DNA from: Oppiella nova
Taxonomy: Eukaryota > Arthropoda > Arachnida > Sarcoptiformes > Oppiidae
Assembly (NCBI GenBank): GCA_905397405.1
Contig: CAJPVJ010000706.1
Coordinates: 1 to 21,257, forward strand
Length of the DNA stretch: 21,257 nt
Reading direction: 5' to 3'
Position numbers and translations under genes: made by a program. The notes under the pieces were generated by a model. It searched no databases. It worked only from the letters and a program-made list of their open reading frames with translations, and was not told where the DNA came from. This document shows positions 1-9,060 of this stretch, in pieces (the first letter of the stretch is position 1; the number at the start of each line of letters is the position of its first letter).

Positions 1-487
1 TGATTTATGACTCTATTTATTCATTTATTAAATGATTTTCATTTTATTTATTTAAACAAAAATGTCTTATTTAATGGAAATATTGCATAACTAAATATTT
101 TATATTAAAATGCAGTGTAAGTTTGTATTATTTTAAGTTTATCAATTTTTTGTGTTCAATTTATACCTATTTTATGTATCAAATAATTAATGAATTAACA
201 TTAGATGAAAATATTATTAATAAAGGTCGCTGATAATTTAAATATATTTTTAGTTATTTTATTATTCTAAGTTTATATACCCCCTATAGTACATAAAAAT
301 TTAATTTACTAGTATTTACTAAGGTGTTGCTATGATAAAACATTCATAACATTTATTTATCTACATTTATATTAATAATAATAAATTAGGAAAGTTTTAA
401 TAAAATACTATTATTAAATATAATAAAATCAACATAATGTTCTAGATTAAAAGTAGATTATTATTAAAATGCAATACTAGTTCTTAC
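1..487. other. AT-rich intergenic, no gene seen
   Basis: This is very AT-rich sequence with stops in all frames. I see no coding similarity, RNA gene or inverted repeat. It ends at the start codon of the channel gene, so it presumably holds that gene's promoter, but no specific element can be named. Confidence 0.6.
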
Positions 488-1888
488 ATGAAATTAGACA
501 TAAAGAACATCATAAATATGAGTAATTTTAAAGAATTTATGGCAAATTTCAATGAAATAATAAATATGAGTCTATTGTACCGAATATTAACCCGGGTGTT
601 ATGTATAATAGGATGTGTGTATCAAACATACAAAATAAGTGAATTATATTTTTCATACCATACCTCTACTAACGTACTCCACGAGTCGCTTAACAATGTG
701 TTAACACAACCGGCGTTCACTATATGTATGAATAAAACACTATTAATTAAACCGGAATTATGGCACAAATTCTTCATCACTGAGAATATGACACAAATCA
801 ATGAGAGATTTAATAACCTATCGATTGGTGAGCAGTTTTGGTCATTGGTATCACCGAATACAGTATTCACGTGCATAATATACACGCAGAATGGCGATAT
901 GTATGATTGTATAAATAATCACAAGTATATTGAGTCTATGAATCGTGACGATTATTGTTTAACATTATACCCTATGGAGAGTATTTATAATAATTATAGT
1001 TATAATTCGTTTGAAAATATTAAAATTAAATATCATCAGGATAAAAATATAAATGTTGTAGAAACGTTTACAGGAATGTATGTTAACATGAAAGTACTTC
1101 GAAATTTAAGCAAGTATATTTACTTAAACAGTAACACACATTATAATGTACACGCGAGCATACATCGATATCAATTTTACAATATGATTAATTACGATAG
1201 AAAAAAGCTAACTAATTTTAGCATGTTTAAAGTAGTCAGATACAGACAATCTATAGTATTAAATAATGTAGCTGATAAATCACATAAGCATGGTTGCTTT
1301 GATAGATCAACATTAAAGCAGTGTTTATCTGAATGTAATACTAGGAAAATGATAGAACATGGTCAATTTATTAACCCAAAAGAGCTATTTTATAAACATA
1401 TTAACTATAGTAATAGTTATTTCAATGTAAATTTATATGAATTATATTTTAGCCACATATTTGATAGACCTTTTAAAAATCAATGTAATAATGAATGTGG
1501 CGATAGACAAGAGTGTATTAAATATTATTTTTCAGTCGATAAACGTGTTACATATGAAGCTAAAGCTGAAGGGGATTCAGTAGTCCTTGAGTTCCCATCG
1601 GAACCCACAGTTGTATACGAGATATCACTGAAAATGTCTTTCGAGGAGTACTTGAGTCTAACGGCAAGTATTATAAGCCTTTGGTTTGGGTTTTCGATAC
1701 TGTTTTTTACCGAATATTTGCAAAATATTTTTATGAAATTAGATGTAAACAAGTTAACAGTTAACTGTTTAAATAATCACATTATAAATAAATGTAATAT
1801 GCATGCGAATTTATTTGTTAATGTTTTAAAAAATCAATCTTATTTCAAACGAAAGTGTAAATCAAATAAAATTACAAACATTTCGTAA
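488..1888 (+). CDS. DEG/ENaC-family (pickpocket-like) cation channel subunit
   Basis: A 466-residue, single-exon product with the two-membrane-segment plan of degenerin/epithelial sodium channels, which form trimeric plasma-membrane cation channels. TM1 lies at about residues 28-52. It is followed by QPAFTICMN (about 74-82), matching the family's FPxVTICN motif at the start of the extracellular loop. The loop is rich in Asn-linked glycosylation sites and has cysteine clusters near residues 275-290 and 335-346. TM2 is near residues 393-415 and contains SLWFGFSILFFTEY, which carries the G-x-S selectivity-filter signature and the following acidic residue. Length is near the family norm (about 450-600). 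The ATG is the first in the open frame; a second in-frame ATG lies 10 codons on. The gating stimulus cannot be inferred. It is flanked by a four-TM pseudogene and shows no disruption. Confidence 0.85.
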   Translation: MKLDIKNIINMSNFKEFMANFNEIINMSLLYRILTRVLCIIGCVYQTYKISELYFSYHTSTNVLHESLNNVLTQPAFTICMNKTLLIKPELWHKFFITENMTQINERFNNLSIGEQFWSLVSPNTVFTCIIYTQNGDMYDCINNHKYIESMNRDDYCLTLYPMESIYNNYSYNSFENIKIKYHQDKNINVVETFTGMYVNMKVLRNLSKYIYLNSNTHYNVHASIHRYQFYNMINYDRKKLTNFSMFKVVRYRQSIVLNNVADKSHKHGCFDRSTLKQCLSECNTRKMIEHGQFINPKELFYKHINYSNSYFNVNLYELYFSHIFDRPFKNQCNNECGDRQECIKYYFSVDKRVTYEAKAEGDSVVLEFPSEPTVVYEISLKMSFEEYLSLTASIISLWFGFSILFFTEYLQNIFMKLDVNKLTVNCLNNHIINKCNMHANLFVNVLKNQSYFKRKCKSNKITNIS

Positions 1889-2181
1889 AGTAGTGATTAG
1901 TGTTTGTTATCCAAGTATGCATTTATTGTTTTGTATACCCCAGTCCTCCCTGTGCCATACAATAGAAACCAATGTGTGAAATCATTTTGTTATCAAATAA
2001 CTTATACATTAATTTATTACACTATTTTATTACTTGATAATATAAATTTATTATAATTTCATGTTCATAAATGTTGTTTAAATGTATAAACCCATATTAT
2101 AATAAAATTTGATGTGAATAAATTTAATATTTGTGTAAAAACTTAACAATCACCAAGTACACATTCAAATCTTCCCGTTCT

Positions 2182-2661
2182 ATGACATACGAAAACGCGG
2201 ACAGACAATACCGATACATACAGCGGGCTATGTATGCGGGCTGTGGCATAGCCTTCGTAAGCACCGCCACGGTATTCATTATGGACACCTGGGTAAGTAC
2301 ATAAAGAGACACAACATTACTCACAAATCTAACCCCAACCCCACAATCAGAGTATCGTCAAACCTACCTATCGTCAGATAGAACTACCGGTATAACCGTA
2401 TCGCTGGGTGTGTTGGCTCTACTACTGGAGACAATGGGCATTTGGATCGCCTATAAGGAGATAAAGCGGTTGTGTTTAATATACGCCATATTGTAGTGTA
2501 TGTTGACATCCCTGGCCGTAGTGGACGGCCTCGTGGGCGGAGGCACTCTATTCTACTACTTAGCGGCCGTTATTTTTGTGAGCGGCTGTTTTGGTCTGTG
2601 TTTGGCGAGAGATATGCGACGACTCGAGGTATTGGCACAGTTTCCGGCACTTCTATCGTGA
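2182..2661 (+). pseudogene. Four-TM protein pseudogene, paralogue of the two genes at 4234-6624
   Basis: Exon 1 (2182-2292) begins MTYENADRQYRYIQRAMYAG, closely matching MAYQNADSRHRNLQRGMYAG of the minus-strand gene that starts at 5062. It ends at a GTAAGT donor in the same phase 0 as its paralogues, but is about 14 codons shorter. Exon 2 starts near 2353 and reads GVLALLLETMGIWIAYKE, then a FVSGCFGLCLARDMRRLE block like FVSGCFGSYFAKDMKRLE in the paralogue. Two lesions are visible: an in-frame TAG at 2494-2496 in the third membrane segment, and early termination at TGA 2659-2661, which removes the whole Pro/Gln-rich tail. The open frame often predicted at 2472-2705 (+) is a shifted frame across this exon. 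The neighbours and opposite orientation suggest an inverted local duplicate that decayed. Confidence 0.8.
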
Positions 2662-2995
2662 TGGTCGCCACCACTCGGGTTAGATGTTTATGTACTTTCA
2701 ATTAATATACATTTTGGATCAGGTCAATTTACTAATTATAAAACCAGGATTTATGTCATAATTTATAAATAAAATGTGTTATATAAAAATAATTAGCATG
2801 TAATAGATAACTAAGTATTTTGACAATTTTTAAAAATTCAGTTTAATTATTAAAAAGCACTTATATCAAAGTACTGTACCGATATATAATACCATTAACA
2901 TTGACAAAACTATCTAATTAATAGATTTAAAAAGATTATACTAAGTTATGCAATATGGATTATGAATAATAAATGGATTATATAATGAAAACTTC

Positions 2996-3051
2996 ATTAG
3001 GATGCCTGACATGTAATCAAGAGGACCTGGGTTCAAGTCCCGGGCGCGACC
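2996..3051 (+). pseudogene. 5'-truncated tRNA-Thr(UGU)-like sequence
   Basis: The 3' half of a tRNA is legible. An anticodon arm around 3004-3020 has a CATGTAA loop, giving TGT (Thr) with A where the universal U33 should be, and one stem mismatch. A five-pair T arm follows at about 3028-3044 with the B-box-like GGTTCAAGTCC (3030-3040). Then comes an acceptor-like GCGCGACC and a TTTT Pol III terminator at 3052-3055. No matching 5' acceptor strand (GGTCGCG) or proper D arm is found upstream. It is a tRNA pseudogene or the head of a tRNA-derived SINE rather than a working tRNA. Confidence 0.6.
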
Positions 3052-3055
3052 TTTT

Positions 3056-3240
3056 AATACAATTTGTCTTTTCAATGATTTCTAAGACTTTCACCCGTTT
3101 ATCTGATATGAAAAACAAGGTTTGCAGGCAATGCTATAGAAACCCACATTTACAGTTAAGCTAATATAGAATCAATTATAATGTAATAAATTATAGGTAT
3201 TTATCGTCTATACATGTCTATTCTTTGTATGGAATTTCTC
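3056..3240. other. Non-coding stretch after the tRNA-like sequence
   Basis: The short open frame here (2973-3164, +) starts inside the tRNA-like sequence and has no recognisable protein features. If the tRNA-like part heads a SINE, this would be its body, but no second copy occurs in the window. Confidence 0.35.
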
Positions 3241-3260
3241 AATATTTTATTAAATTTACT

Positions 3261-3690
3261 TGTTGTGGAACTGTATATCCGTCCCATAGGCTTAGCATGG
3301 GGTTTAGTGAGATACTTAGCACTTTTAGGCTATTTTTAAATTTTCAAGAAATTTTGAAAATTTTCAAACCATTGTTGTGGAACCGTATATCAATTCCATA
3401 GTGCAATTTGGTCGTACATTTTCGACCACATGTCCCTCAATGTCCATTTTCTTTGTAACGCTATAGGATTTTTTGTTCCGCAACCGACATTTTTTGACAC
3501 ACCCGTCATGCACCATCATTATACACCATTTTCCCATAGGTTTAACATGGGCCTAAAAACACAGCGTCATTACGTCATCGGAAACACTTTTGCCAACTTT
3601 TGCTGGGATTTTCCATAGGAAAAACAAAGTCCTTAACGGCTAAACTTTCAAAAAAACCCATGTTAAATCGTTAAATCTATGGGATTGTGT
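3261..3690. repeat. Cluster of short diverged direct and inverted repeats
   Basis: TTGTTGTGGAAC(T/C)GTATATC occurs at about 3260 and again at about 3372. A CCCATAGG-TTTAACATGGG-type word occurs at about 3283 (as CCCATAGGCTTAGCATGGG) and 3533, and in inverted form around 3656-3684. The cluster looks like a decayed repetitive element with internal symmetry. The plus-strand open frame at 3430-3618 lies inside it and has no protein-like features. I cannot name the family. Confidence 0.45.
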
Positions 3691-3802
3691 TAAAATGCGT
3701 CATTAGCGTCATTAATGACGGAGTGGGTGGGGGTAGGGGTTAGTACAGAGTGATTTGATAACCCACTCTTTTACTGCGTAAATGTGGGTAATAAGTTAGG
3801 CG

Positions 3803-3948
3803 TGAACCACAAAGTACATACGCACGCCTAGGGGGAGGGGGGTCATGCCAAAGCGTATGTCCCCTTGTTAAACTCCTATGTACGATGGGCGTTTAGGGGG
3901 GAGGGGGTCAATTTTTGACCAAAATTTTGCGTACGTACTTTATGAACC
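3803..3948. mobile_element. Short inverted-repeat element with G-rich boxes (MITE-like)
   Basis: The ends are imperfect inverted repeats: AACCACAAAGTACATACGCA on the left, against the complement of the right end, GGTTCATAAAGTACGTACGCA. Just inside each end is a G-rich box, GGGGGAGGGGGGTCA (about 3831-3845) and GGGGGGAGGGGGTCA (about 3896-3910). The right box runs into a small hairpin GGTCAA-TTT-TTGACC. ACATACGC (3816-3823) is also complementary to GCGTATGT (3853-3860). No coding capacity is present. The box order matches the element at 7270-7712. A target-site duplication is not clear. Confidence 0.6.
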
Positions 3949-4233
3949 TTATTGAAAAACATCTCAAAAACATCATAAATTTACAAACATTTTATTACTG
4001 GTATCAAACATTTCAAACATTTTGCTATACAACTTGATGCCACTAATATAGCTGCTGAGTGGGTAAAAGATCACAACCCCCTGGTATATTACATAAAGGT
4101 CCTGAACAACCACCGAAGAAAATGCGGACAGACACTATAACTACAATTGATCCAATGGAAGAAGCATAAAATTCATTAACTTGAATTGAATATATTTATA
4201 ATATTTCTATATTGTATGTTATTAATTGATTAA
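3949..4233. other. Spacer with a possible short coding remnant
   Basis: A plus-strand frame across about 4030-4140 reads LDATNIAAEWVKDHNPLVYY and ends at a TAA after a basic stretch (NNHRRKCGQTL). Its composition is more protein-like than the surrounding sequence, but I do not recognise it and there is no start codon. The rest is AT-rich and contains the 3' flank of the minus-strand four-TM gene. Confidence 0.25.
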
Positions 4234-5062
4234 TCAAGACAGAATAAAATATTTACTATTCAAATTTGAATACAATTTTGTTATCCAATTGAACCTTTTA
4301 TAAAATAAAATAGGTTGTCCGGCACCTGTCGAGGACTGTCCATAACTAGGGGGCTGTTGTGTTGACTGTCCATAAGAATTACCCACCGATGAGTGATAGC
4401 CAGTACCCATGGGCTGGTGTTGCGATTGCTGATAAGGTCCGGTAGGTCCAGTCGTATACATCTGGCCATTTGGTGGTCCGTAGTTGGGTACCTGTCCTGA
4501 GGGTGGTGTTTGATAACCATAATTAGGTTGACCTGGCATTCCCGACACGTAAACAGTGGTACTTCGGGCCAAATTCTCGAGTCGTTTCATATCTTTGGCA
4601 AAGTATGAGCCAAAACAGCCGCTCACGAAGAATACGACCATTAGATACCAGAGCAGACCTCCAGCGCCCGCAATACCGCCGTATAGACACAGACCTGCCA
4701 GCACTGACGATAGTACAGCGTAGATAATACAAAGCCAGTAGACCTCCTTCATGGCAGCGCCTATACCCAGCAGTTCCAGTATTATAGTCAACACACCAAA
4801 CGATATGAATATAGATCTGAGGGTACTCTGGCATTGGATTAGGGATTAAATTTGTGGTCAATTATTATGATCAATATTGAAATTAATAAATTATCAGGGT
4901 TTTACTTACAATAGAGCTCTCGGTGTAAAGGCTGTCAATAGCATTGAGGGCTATCATGAGTAAGGCAAACACAATGACCGCGGACACCAGGGCCACACCG
5001 CACCCGGCGTACATACCTCGCTGCAGGTTCCGGTGCCTACTGTCTGCATTTTGGTAGGCCAT
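4234..5062 (-). CDS. Four-TM protein with Pro/Gln/Tyr-rich PPxY tail (two exons)
   Basis: Join of exon 1 (5062-4910, 51 codons) and exon 2 (4827-4234), giving about 248 residues. The 82-bp intron (4909-4828) has a GTAAGT donor and a CCAG acceptor in phase 0. The start ATG at 5062 gives MAYQNADSRHRNLQRGMYAG. Four hydrophobic segments follow: about 17-40 (exon 1), then three in exon 2 around FGVLTIILELLGIG, YAVLSSVLAGLCLYGG and WYLMVVFFVSGCFG. A basic KDMKRLE segment comes next, then a long tail rich in Pro, Gly, Gln, Tyr and Ser containing QPPSYG. PPSY fits the PPxY consensus for WW domains, as in several endolysosomal four-TM adaptors recognised by Nedd4-type ligases; that role is inference. 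The last about 20 residues (KRFNWITKLYSN...) are unlike the paralogue and may be run-off after a lost stop or a missed splice. Confidence 0.75.
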
Positions 5063-5735
5063 GGTGAATTAGTGTTAATTTATTGTAATAACTTGGTAGA
5101 ATATAAGTTAACTTAAGGATATAACTTGGTGAAACTAAAAATAGTGAAGTGTTTCCAACGAGTATTGTGTGATTAATTTGCTTTGTATTATATCTTATAC
5201 CTAAAAGTCTGCGTTTTATGGTTTATTAGATTTCATCGCATTTTTGAAACACGACTTACGAGTTAACAGTACTTTAATGATTAGCGATTATCTCTTATCA
5301 GGCATACCTACTCTAAGATATTAGTAACCTATCCATAAAATATATAATAAATACTCAACTTTTAACGTACTTGCGATATGTCTAACAGATTTTGTAATTA
5401 TTATGCTATTCGGAAATAATTTGGTGTGTATTATACTAGCTATCACTAGATAATTATCATGGTTACGTTGGATCGGGATCAAATTAATTAAGTGACTAAT
5501 GTTGTGAGTCACATACAGTGATTATCTAACAAGTGTAAGAGTAAAATACAAAAAATATAACAACATGATTTAAGATAGTTTAATTAATTAAAGTATTAAG
5601 TAATAAAATAATTTTTGTTTTCTAAAAATATATGTACAAACATATTAATTTATCAATGATTGCATTTTGCGATTATTACACAAATGAATGAATAATTTAA
5701 TAAATAATTGCAAAGTCTCTACACAACACCCGTGT
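5063..5735. other. AT-rich intergenic between the two four-TM genes
   Basis: This holds the 5' flank of the gene starting at 5062 and the 3' flank of the gene ending at 5736. A 63-codon minus-strand frame (5321-5512) has no recognisable features. No RNA gene or strong inverted repeat was seen. Confidence 0.5.
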
Positions 5736-6624
5736 CTATAAGTCAGGCATAGTCTTATGCGGGGCTATATATCCAACCATAGGTGGTTCGGGATCTAATT
5801 GCTGTCCACTACCTCCCGGTTCAAACTCACTATAACTCGGGGGTTGAAGCCCCTGCTGGGCATAGGAAGTACCGACCGGTGAGTCATAAGCACTGGTCAT
5901 CCCTTGATGTTGCGATGACTGGTAACCGCTTCCAGGGAAAGCATACATATGACCATTAGGTCCCTGCACAGGTACGCCATAATTAGACATCTGTCCAGGG
6001 GGTACTATCTGACCGGGGTGCAACATCTGTCTCTGTGGTAACCCCTCTGCAGGAGGTGGCACTTGATACACAATACTCTGCTGCGGGGCCGGTAGTCCGT
6101 TGTAATACACAGCCATACTCCAAGCTAACCTCTTAAGTCGTTTGATATCTCTGGCAAAATAGCAGGCGCTGGAACTGGAGACCAAAAATATAGCCGCTGA
6201 GTAGTATAATTCCCCTTCAGTTCCGATGATTACACCCCCGATCAGACACAGTGCGCCCACCGCTGTAGATATGATGGCGTATACGATACACAACCAGTAA
6301 TGCTGTTTATATGCCGCCCAAACCCCCACCAGTTCTAGGAATATAATGGCCACACCTATCGCCGCGACCACAACTTCTGCGATCTGTAAGGGAAGTCATA
6401 ATTGAATTAAGTTTTAGATTATTATGAGTATTAATTGTCGTTACTTGAGAAGTGGCAAAGAAATCCTTATAACGATAATTGTCGTTATAATTGTAATTAT
6501 TGTTAATGAGATTGTTGATTGTGATGGACATCACCACAATATCAGATACCAGTGCCACAGCGCACCACAAGTATAATGACCGCTGTATAATCAAGTGCTT
6601 TTTGTCCGAGGTTGGTAGAGCCAT
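5736..6624 (-). CDS. Four-TM protein with Pro/Gln/Tyr-rich PPxY tail, second intact paralogue
   Basis: Join of exon 1 (6624-6445, 60 codons) and exon 2 (6383-5736), giving about 275 residues. The 61-bp intron (6444-6384) has a GTAACG donor and a TTACAG acceptor in the same phase-0 position as the neighbouring paralogue. The start is MALPTSDKKH at 6624. Exon 1 contains a hydrophobic segment, then an Asn/Tyr-rich low-complexity loop (NNNYNYNDNY). Exon 2 carries IFLELVGVWAAYKQHYWLCI, AIISTAVGALCLIGGVII and SAAIFLVSSSSACYFARD, matching the other copies, then a KRLKRLA basic segment. The tail is rich in Pro, Gln and Gly and has QPPSYSEF (PPxY-type) near the C-terminus. It is intact and shares strand, intron and layout with the gene at 4234-5062. 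The function is not recognised; a membrane-trafficking adaptor is one guess. Confidence 0.78.
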
Positions 6625-7269
6625 TATCAATATATTCTCGGCACCAAGCTAATAAATAGTGAAAAATTTATAAAACAAATAAACTAGGAATATAATTATA
6701 GTTGATTTACATTGATAATTAATAATAATTATTATAAATATTAAATGCTAACATAAAGTTATTAAAACTTTATCGAAAATGTTTTGATTTATTTCACATC
6801 ACTTGTGAAATGCCTGTGGTTTAATGGCAAACAATGTATTTCACTGAGATTACCTGTGTAGGTTTATAAGTGTTTCATGTTTCCCTCAAACATCTTATAT
6901 ATTACTTAATTATCTGAGAATATTCTGAAAATTAAAAATTTACAAGAATTTATATTACATGAATAATTGTAACCTAGTAGAATAATGAATAATTTATTTA
7001 CACAATTAACCAACACAACAGGCGCATTTTGAAAAATCAAAATAACTTTTAAACTGTATAAATATGAACTGAACTGTACTGGTATTTTATTACTTTATTA
7101 TTAAATTACAGTTTACAGTATTTGCTTTCAAACAGTATGTGTTATCGTAATCAGTAAATGTGCGGTATATCTGGTATTGTTTTAAATATTTCTTATCATA
7201 TATTATTTTAGCGACCCTAGCATTACATTGAATAAGACTCACAAGTCAGATTGTCATTATAGTAAGGCA
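6625..7269. other. AT-rich intergenic, no gene seen
   Basis: This is the 5' flank of the four-TM gene and holds no open frame of note. A run around 6800-6880 is slightly less AT-rich but has no tRNA or protein signature. Confidence 0.5.
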
Positions 7270-7712
7270 TGATTCACATATTACGTTCACACTTGGGGGA
7301 GAGGGTCAGCCAAAGCGAACTTTTGCGAACGAGAGGGGGAGGGGTTGAGACGTTAAGAACATTCGCATATAAATTATATGATATAATGATTAATAGATTT
7401 AAGAAAATAATTTTAAGAATTTAACGGATTAATTTTTATCAAAGTTAATCCTTTGAAAACACTGTTTGATAACTTTGAATGAATGGATGAACTTTGAATA
7501 GAAATAATTTCCAGTTTATGAAATATTTTGAAAGTGAAAATAATTTTATAAAAACATTTTTAACACGACCACCTCTAATACTATTTCTAAAATTACTGCC
7601 GATTATATGTTTATAATTAATTATTTTAATGATTGGTTTAATTTTAATTAAGTTATATATAAATTTAGTGGTATTTGATTCCTCAAAAAGTTCGAACGTA
7701 ATATGTGAATCA
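7270..7712. mobile_element. Non-autonomous inverted-repeat transposon (MITE) with G-rich boxes
   Basis: A perfect 19-bp inverted repeat bounds it: TGATTCACATATTACGTTC (7270-7288) and its complement (7694-7712). Weaker pairing continues outward, with TATA-like bases at both outer flanks. Near the left end are G-rich boxes (GGGGGAGAGGGTCAGCCAAAGCGAAC from about 7295, and GAGGGGGAGGGG near 7333) with GCGAAC repeated between them. The interior is AT-rich with no coding capacity. The G-rich box followed by (G)CCAAAGCG is shared with the element at 3803-3948, so the two are probably one family. Confidence 0.75.
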
Positions 7713-7925
7713 CACTTTATAGGGACTGCTATTTAATATGATAAGGGTGAGTGCATTATCTCATAAATAGGTGATACCCTTTTTATAAAGTTAATATAAC
7801 TGTAATAATTTGTATTCTAAATATTCAACTCAATATTGTGTATTTCAAAGTTTACAATAAAGGTTTTGTAAATTTATTATTATGCTATTTTTTATCAGTA
7901 TCAATCAAGTGATTGAATATTACAA

Positions 7926-8402
7926 TTATATCATTCTATAATTATCCTTAGATATATAAATAGAATGAGATCCGATAGTAATGTCAGTTAATCTATTGTC
8001 GTGTTTACGGAATATTGTGTCCATTATATGACAGTCAGCTTTGGGCACAAACCGCACGTGAATTGCATTCAAATTCTTGTATGAATTCATGAGTATTTCA
8101 AACACTCTTTCAGTCGCTTCCGAATTGATCTCAATATCAATGGATTTAATGTTTGTACACTTTGTGACCAATGATGACAATAACGGTTTGAATCTTATGG
8201 ACATATTCTTGAGCTGTTTATCTGATAGCATAAGAGTGTCTGCATTCTTGAATACCAATCGCTGCCACTGTTTGGACAGACATTCAAATCGGAAACAGTC
8301 TTCGAGTGACAGGTAAGACAATATGAATTGACACATATCACCACCAAACCTGTCCATTGAGTCCTTTGGATAATATTCCTCTAGAGTCCCATTCGTTAAC
8401 AT
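7926..8402 (-). CDS. F-box protein, short, C-terminally truncated member of the F-box/LRR array
   Basis: The ATG at 8402 gives MLTNGTLEEYYPKDSMDRFG; an upstream in-frame TTG is not the start. The product is 158 residues. An F-box (about residues 17-55: RFGGDMCQFILSYLSLEDCF, then FECLSKQWQRLVF) would bind SKP1 in an SCF ubiquitin ligase. It is nearly identical in layout to the F-box of the gene starting at 11097, including the EEYYPKDS leader. One LRR-like stretch follows (IKSIDIEINSE, VFEILMNSYKNLNAIHVRF). The frame then stops after a tail (SHSIYISKDNYRMI) with no counterpart, whereas the paralogue has about 200 more residues. No LRR homology is seen further downstream. It may be expressed as a short F-box protein or be a truncated relic. 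Confidence 0.6.
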   Translation of the reverse strand: MLTNGTLEEYYPKDSMDRFGGDMCQFILSYLSLEDCFRFECLSKQWQRLVFKNADTLMLSDKQLKNMSIRFKPLLSSLVTKCTNIKSIDIEINSEATERVFEILMNSYKNLNAIHVRFVPKADCHIMDTIFRKHDNRLTDITIGSHSIYISKDNYRMI

Positions 8403-9060
8403 TTTGAACAAAAATAAAAATTGTTAAACAAATACTTAAAGAGCGTTAAGTTGTAAACAAGTGATCAGTAAATGAATAGTAATTTGTTTGAATGAGAGCA
8501 CGTGTGTAGGTATTACGTGAACACGTGTATCAGTACTGTCTCAAGTTATTCACCTTTTACAAAAACTTTTAATATATTGTAGCATGGCATTTTACAATTG
8601 ACTGGTCTACTTTGCCTAGTTACACAAGTAAGCAACTTTATAAAACTATATTATTAATAAGTTATAAAATATCGTACCCACTGTGGTTTTTTATAACATT
8701 TAAAGTAGTAAAAATATTCAATGTATAATTAAAATATGATCTTAAGTTCAAAATAACATGAAAATTATTACTGAAAATTGAACAAGTAGATTTATGTCAA
8801 TATTTACTAAAAACAAACATCAATGTCATTGAACATACGTTTAATAACGGTTTCATGACGTAATGGTAAAGCAATAAATGATTCATAATGGTATGATAAG
8901 TAAAACCTAAAATTGCAAAAATAAGATTTACAAACCTACACTTTATTTCAGTAAGCAATTCAGTGCAATAGATTGAGTTCATAAACATCTTGATACAAAT
9001 GACAGTAAATATCTAGAATACAATATGCAGTATTGAACTATATATAAAAAGCAAATAAAT
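8403..9060. other. Intergenic with clustered ACGTG motifs upstream of the short F-box gene
   Basis: Three ACGTG words, one a full CACGTG E-box, fall within about 30 bp at 8499-8526, roughly 100-125 bp before the minus-strand ATG at 8402. They could be promoter elements, but this is motif-only evidence. The rest is AT-rich; a 63-codon minus-strand frame at 8797-8988 has no recognisable features. Confidence 0.3.

Noticed and set aside
622-885. Minus-strand frames inside the channel gene (622-885, 1525-1752)
   Set aside because: They are shadows of the DEG/ENaC coding frame.
3430-3618. 62-codon plus-strand open frame
   Set aside because: It lies inside a short-repeat cluster and shows no protein-like features.
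4523-4861. 112-codon minus-strand frame overlapping the four-TM gene
   Set aside because: It is frame-shifted across the intron and exon 2; the spliced frame is supported by paralogues.
5321-5512. 63-codon minus-strand frame as a gene
   Set aside because: AT-rich, no domain, signal or paralogue; a chance frame.
7270-7712. CRISPR array or long terminal repeats
   Set aside because: It has only inverted, not regularly spaced direct, repeats; the sequence is eukaryotic and has no reverse transcriptase nearby.
8797-8988. 63-codon minus-strand frame as a membrane peptide gene
   Set aside because: Hydrophobic character follows from AT-rich composition; no start context or paralogue supports it.
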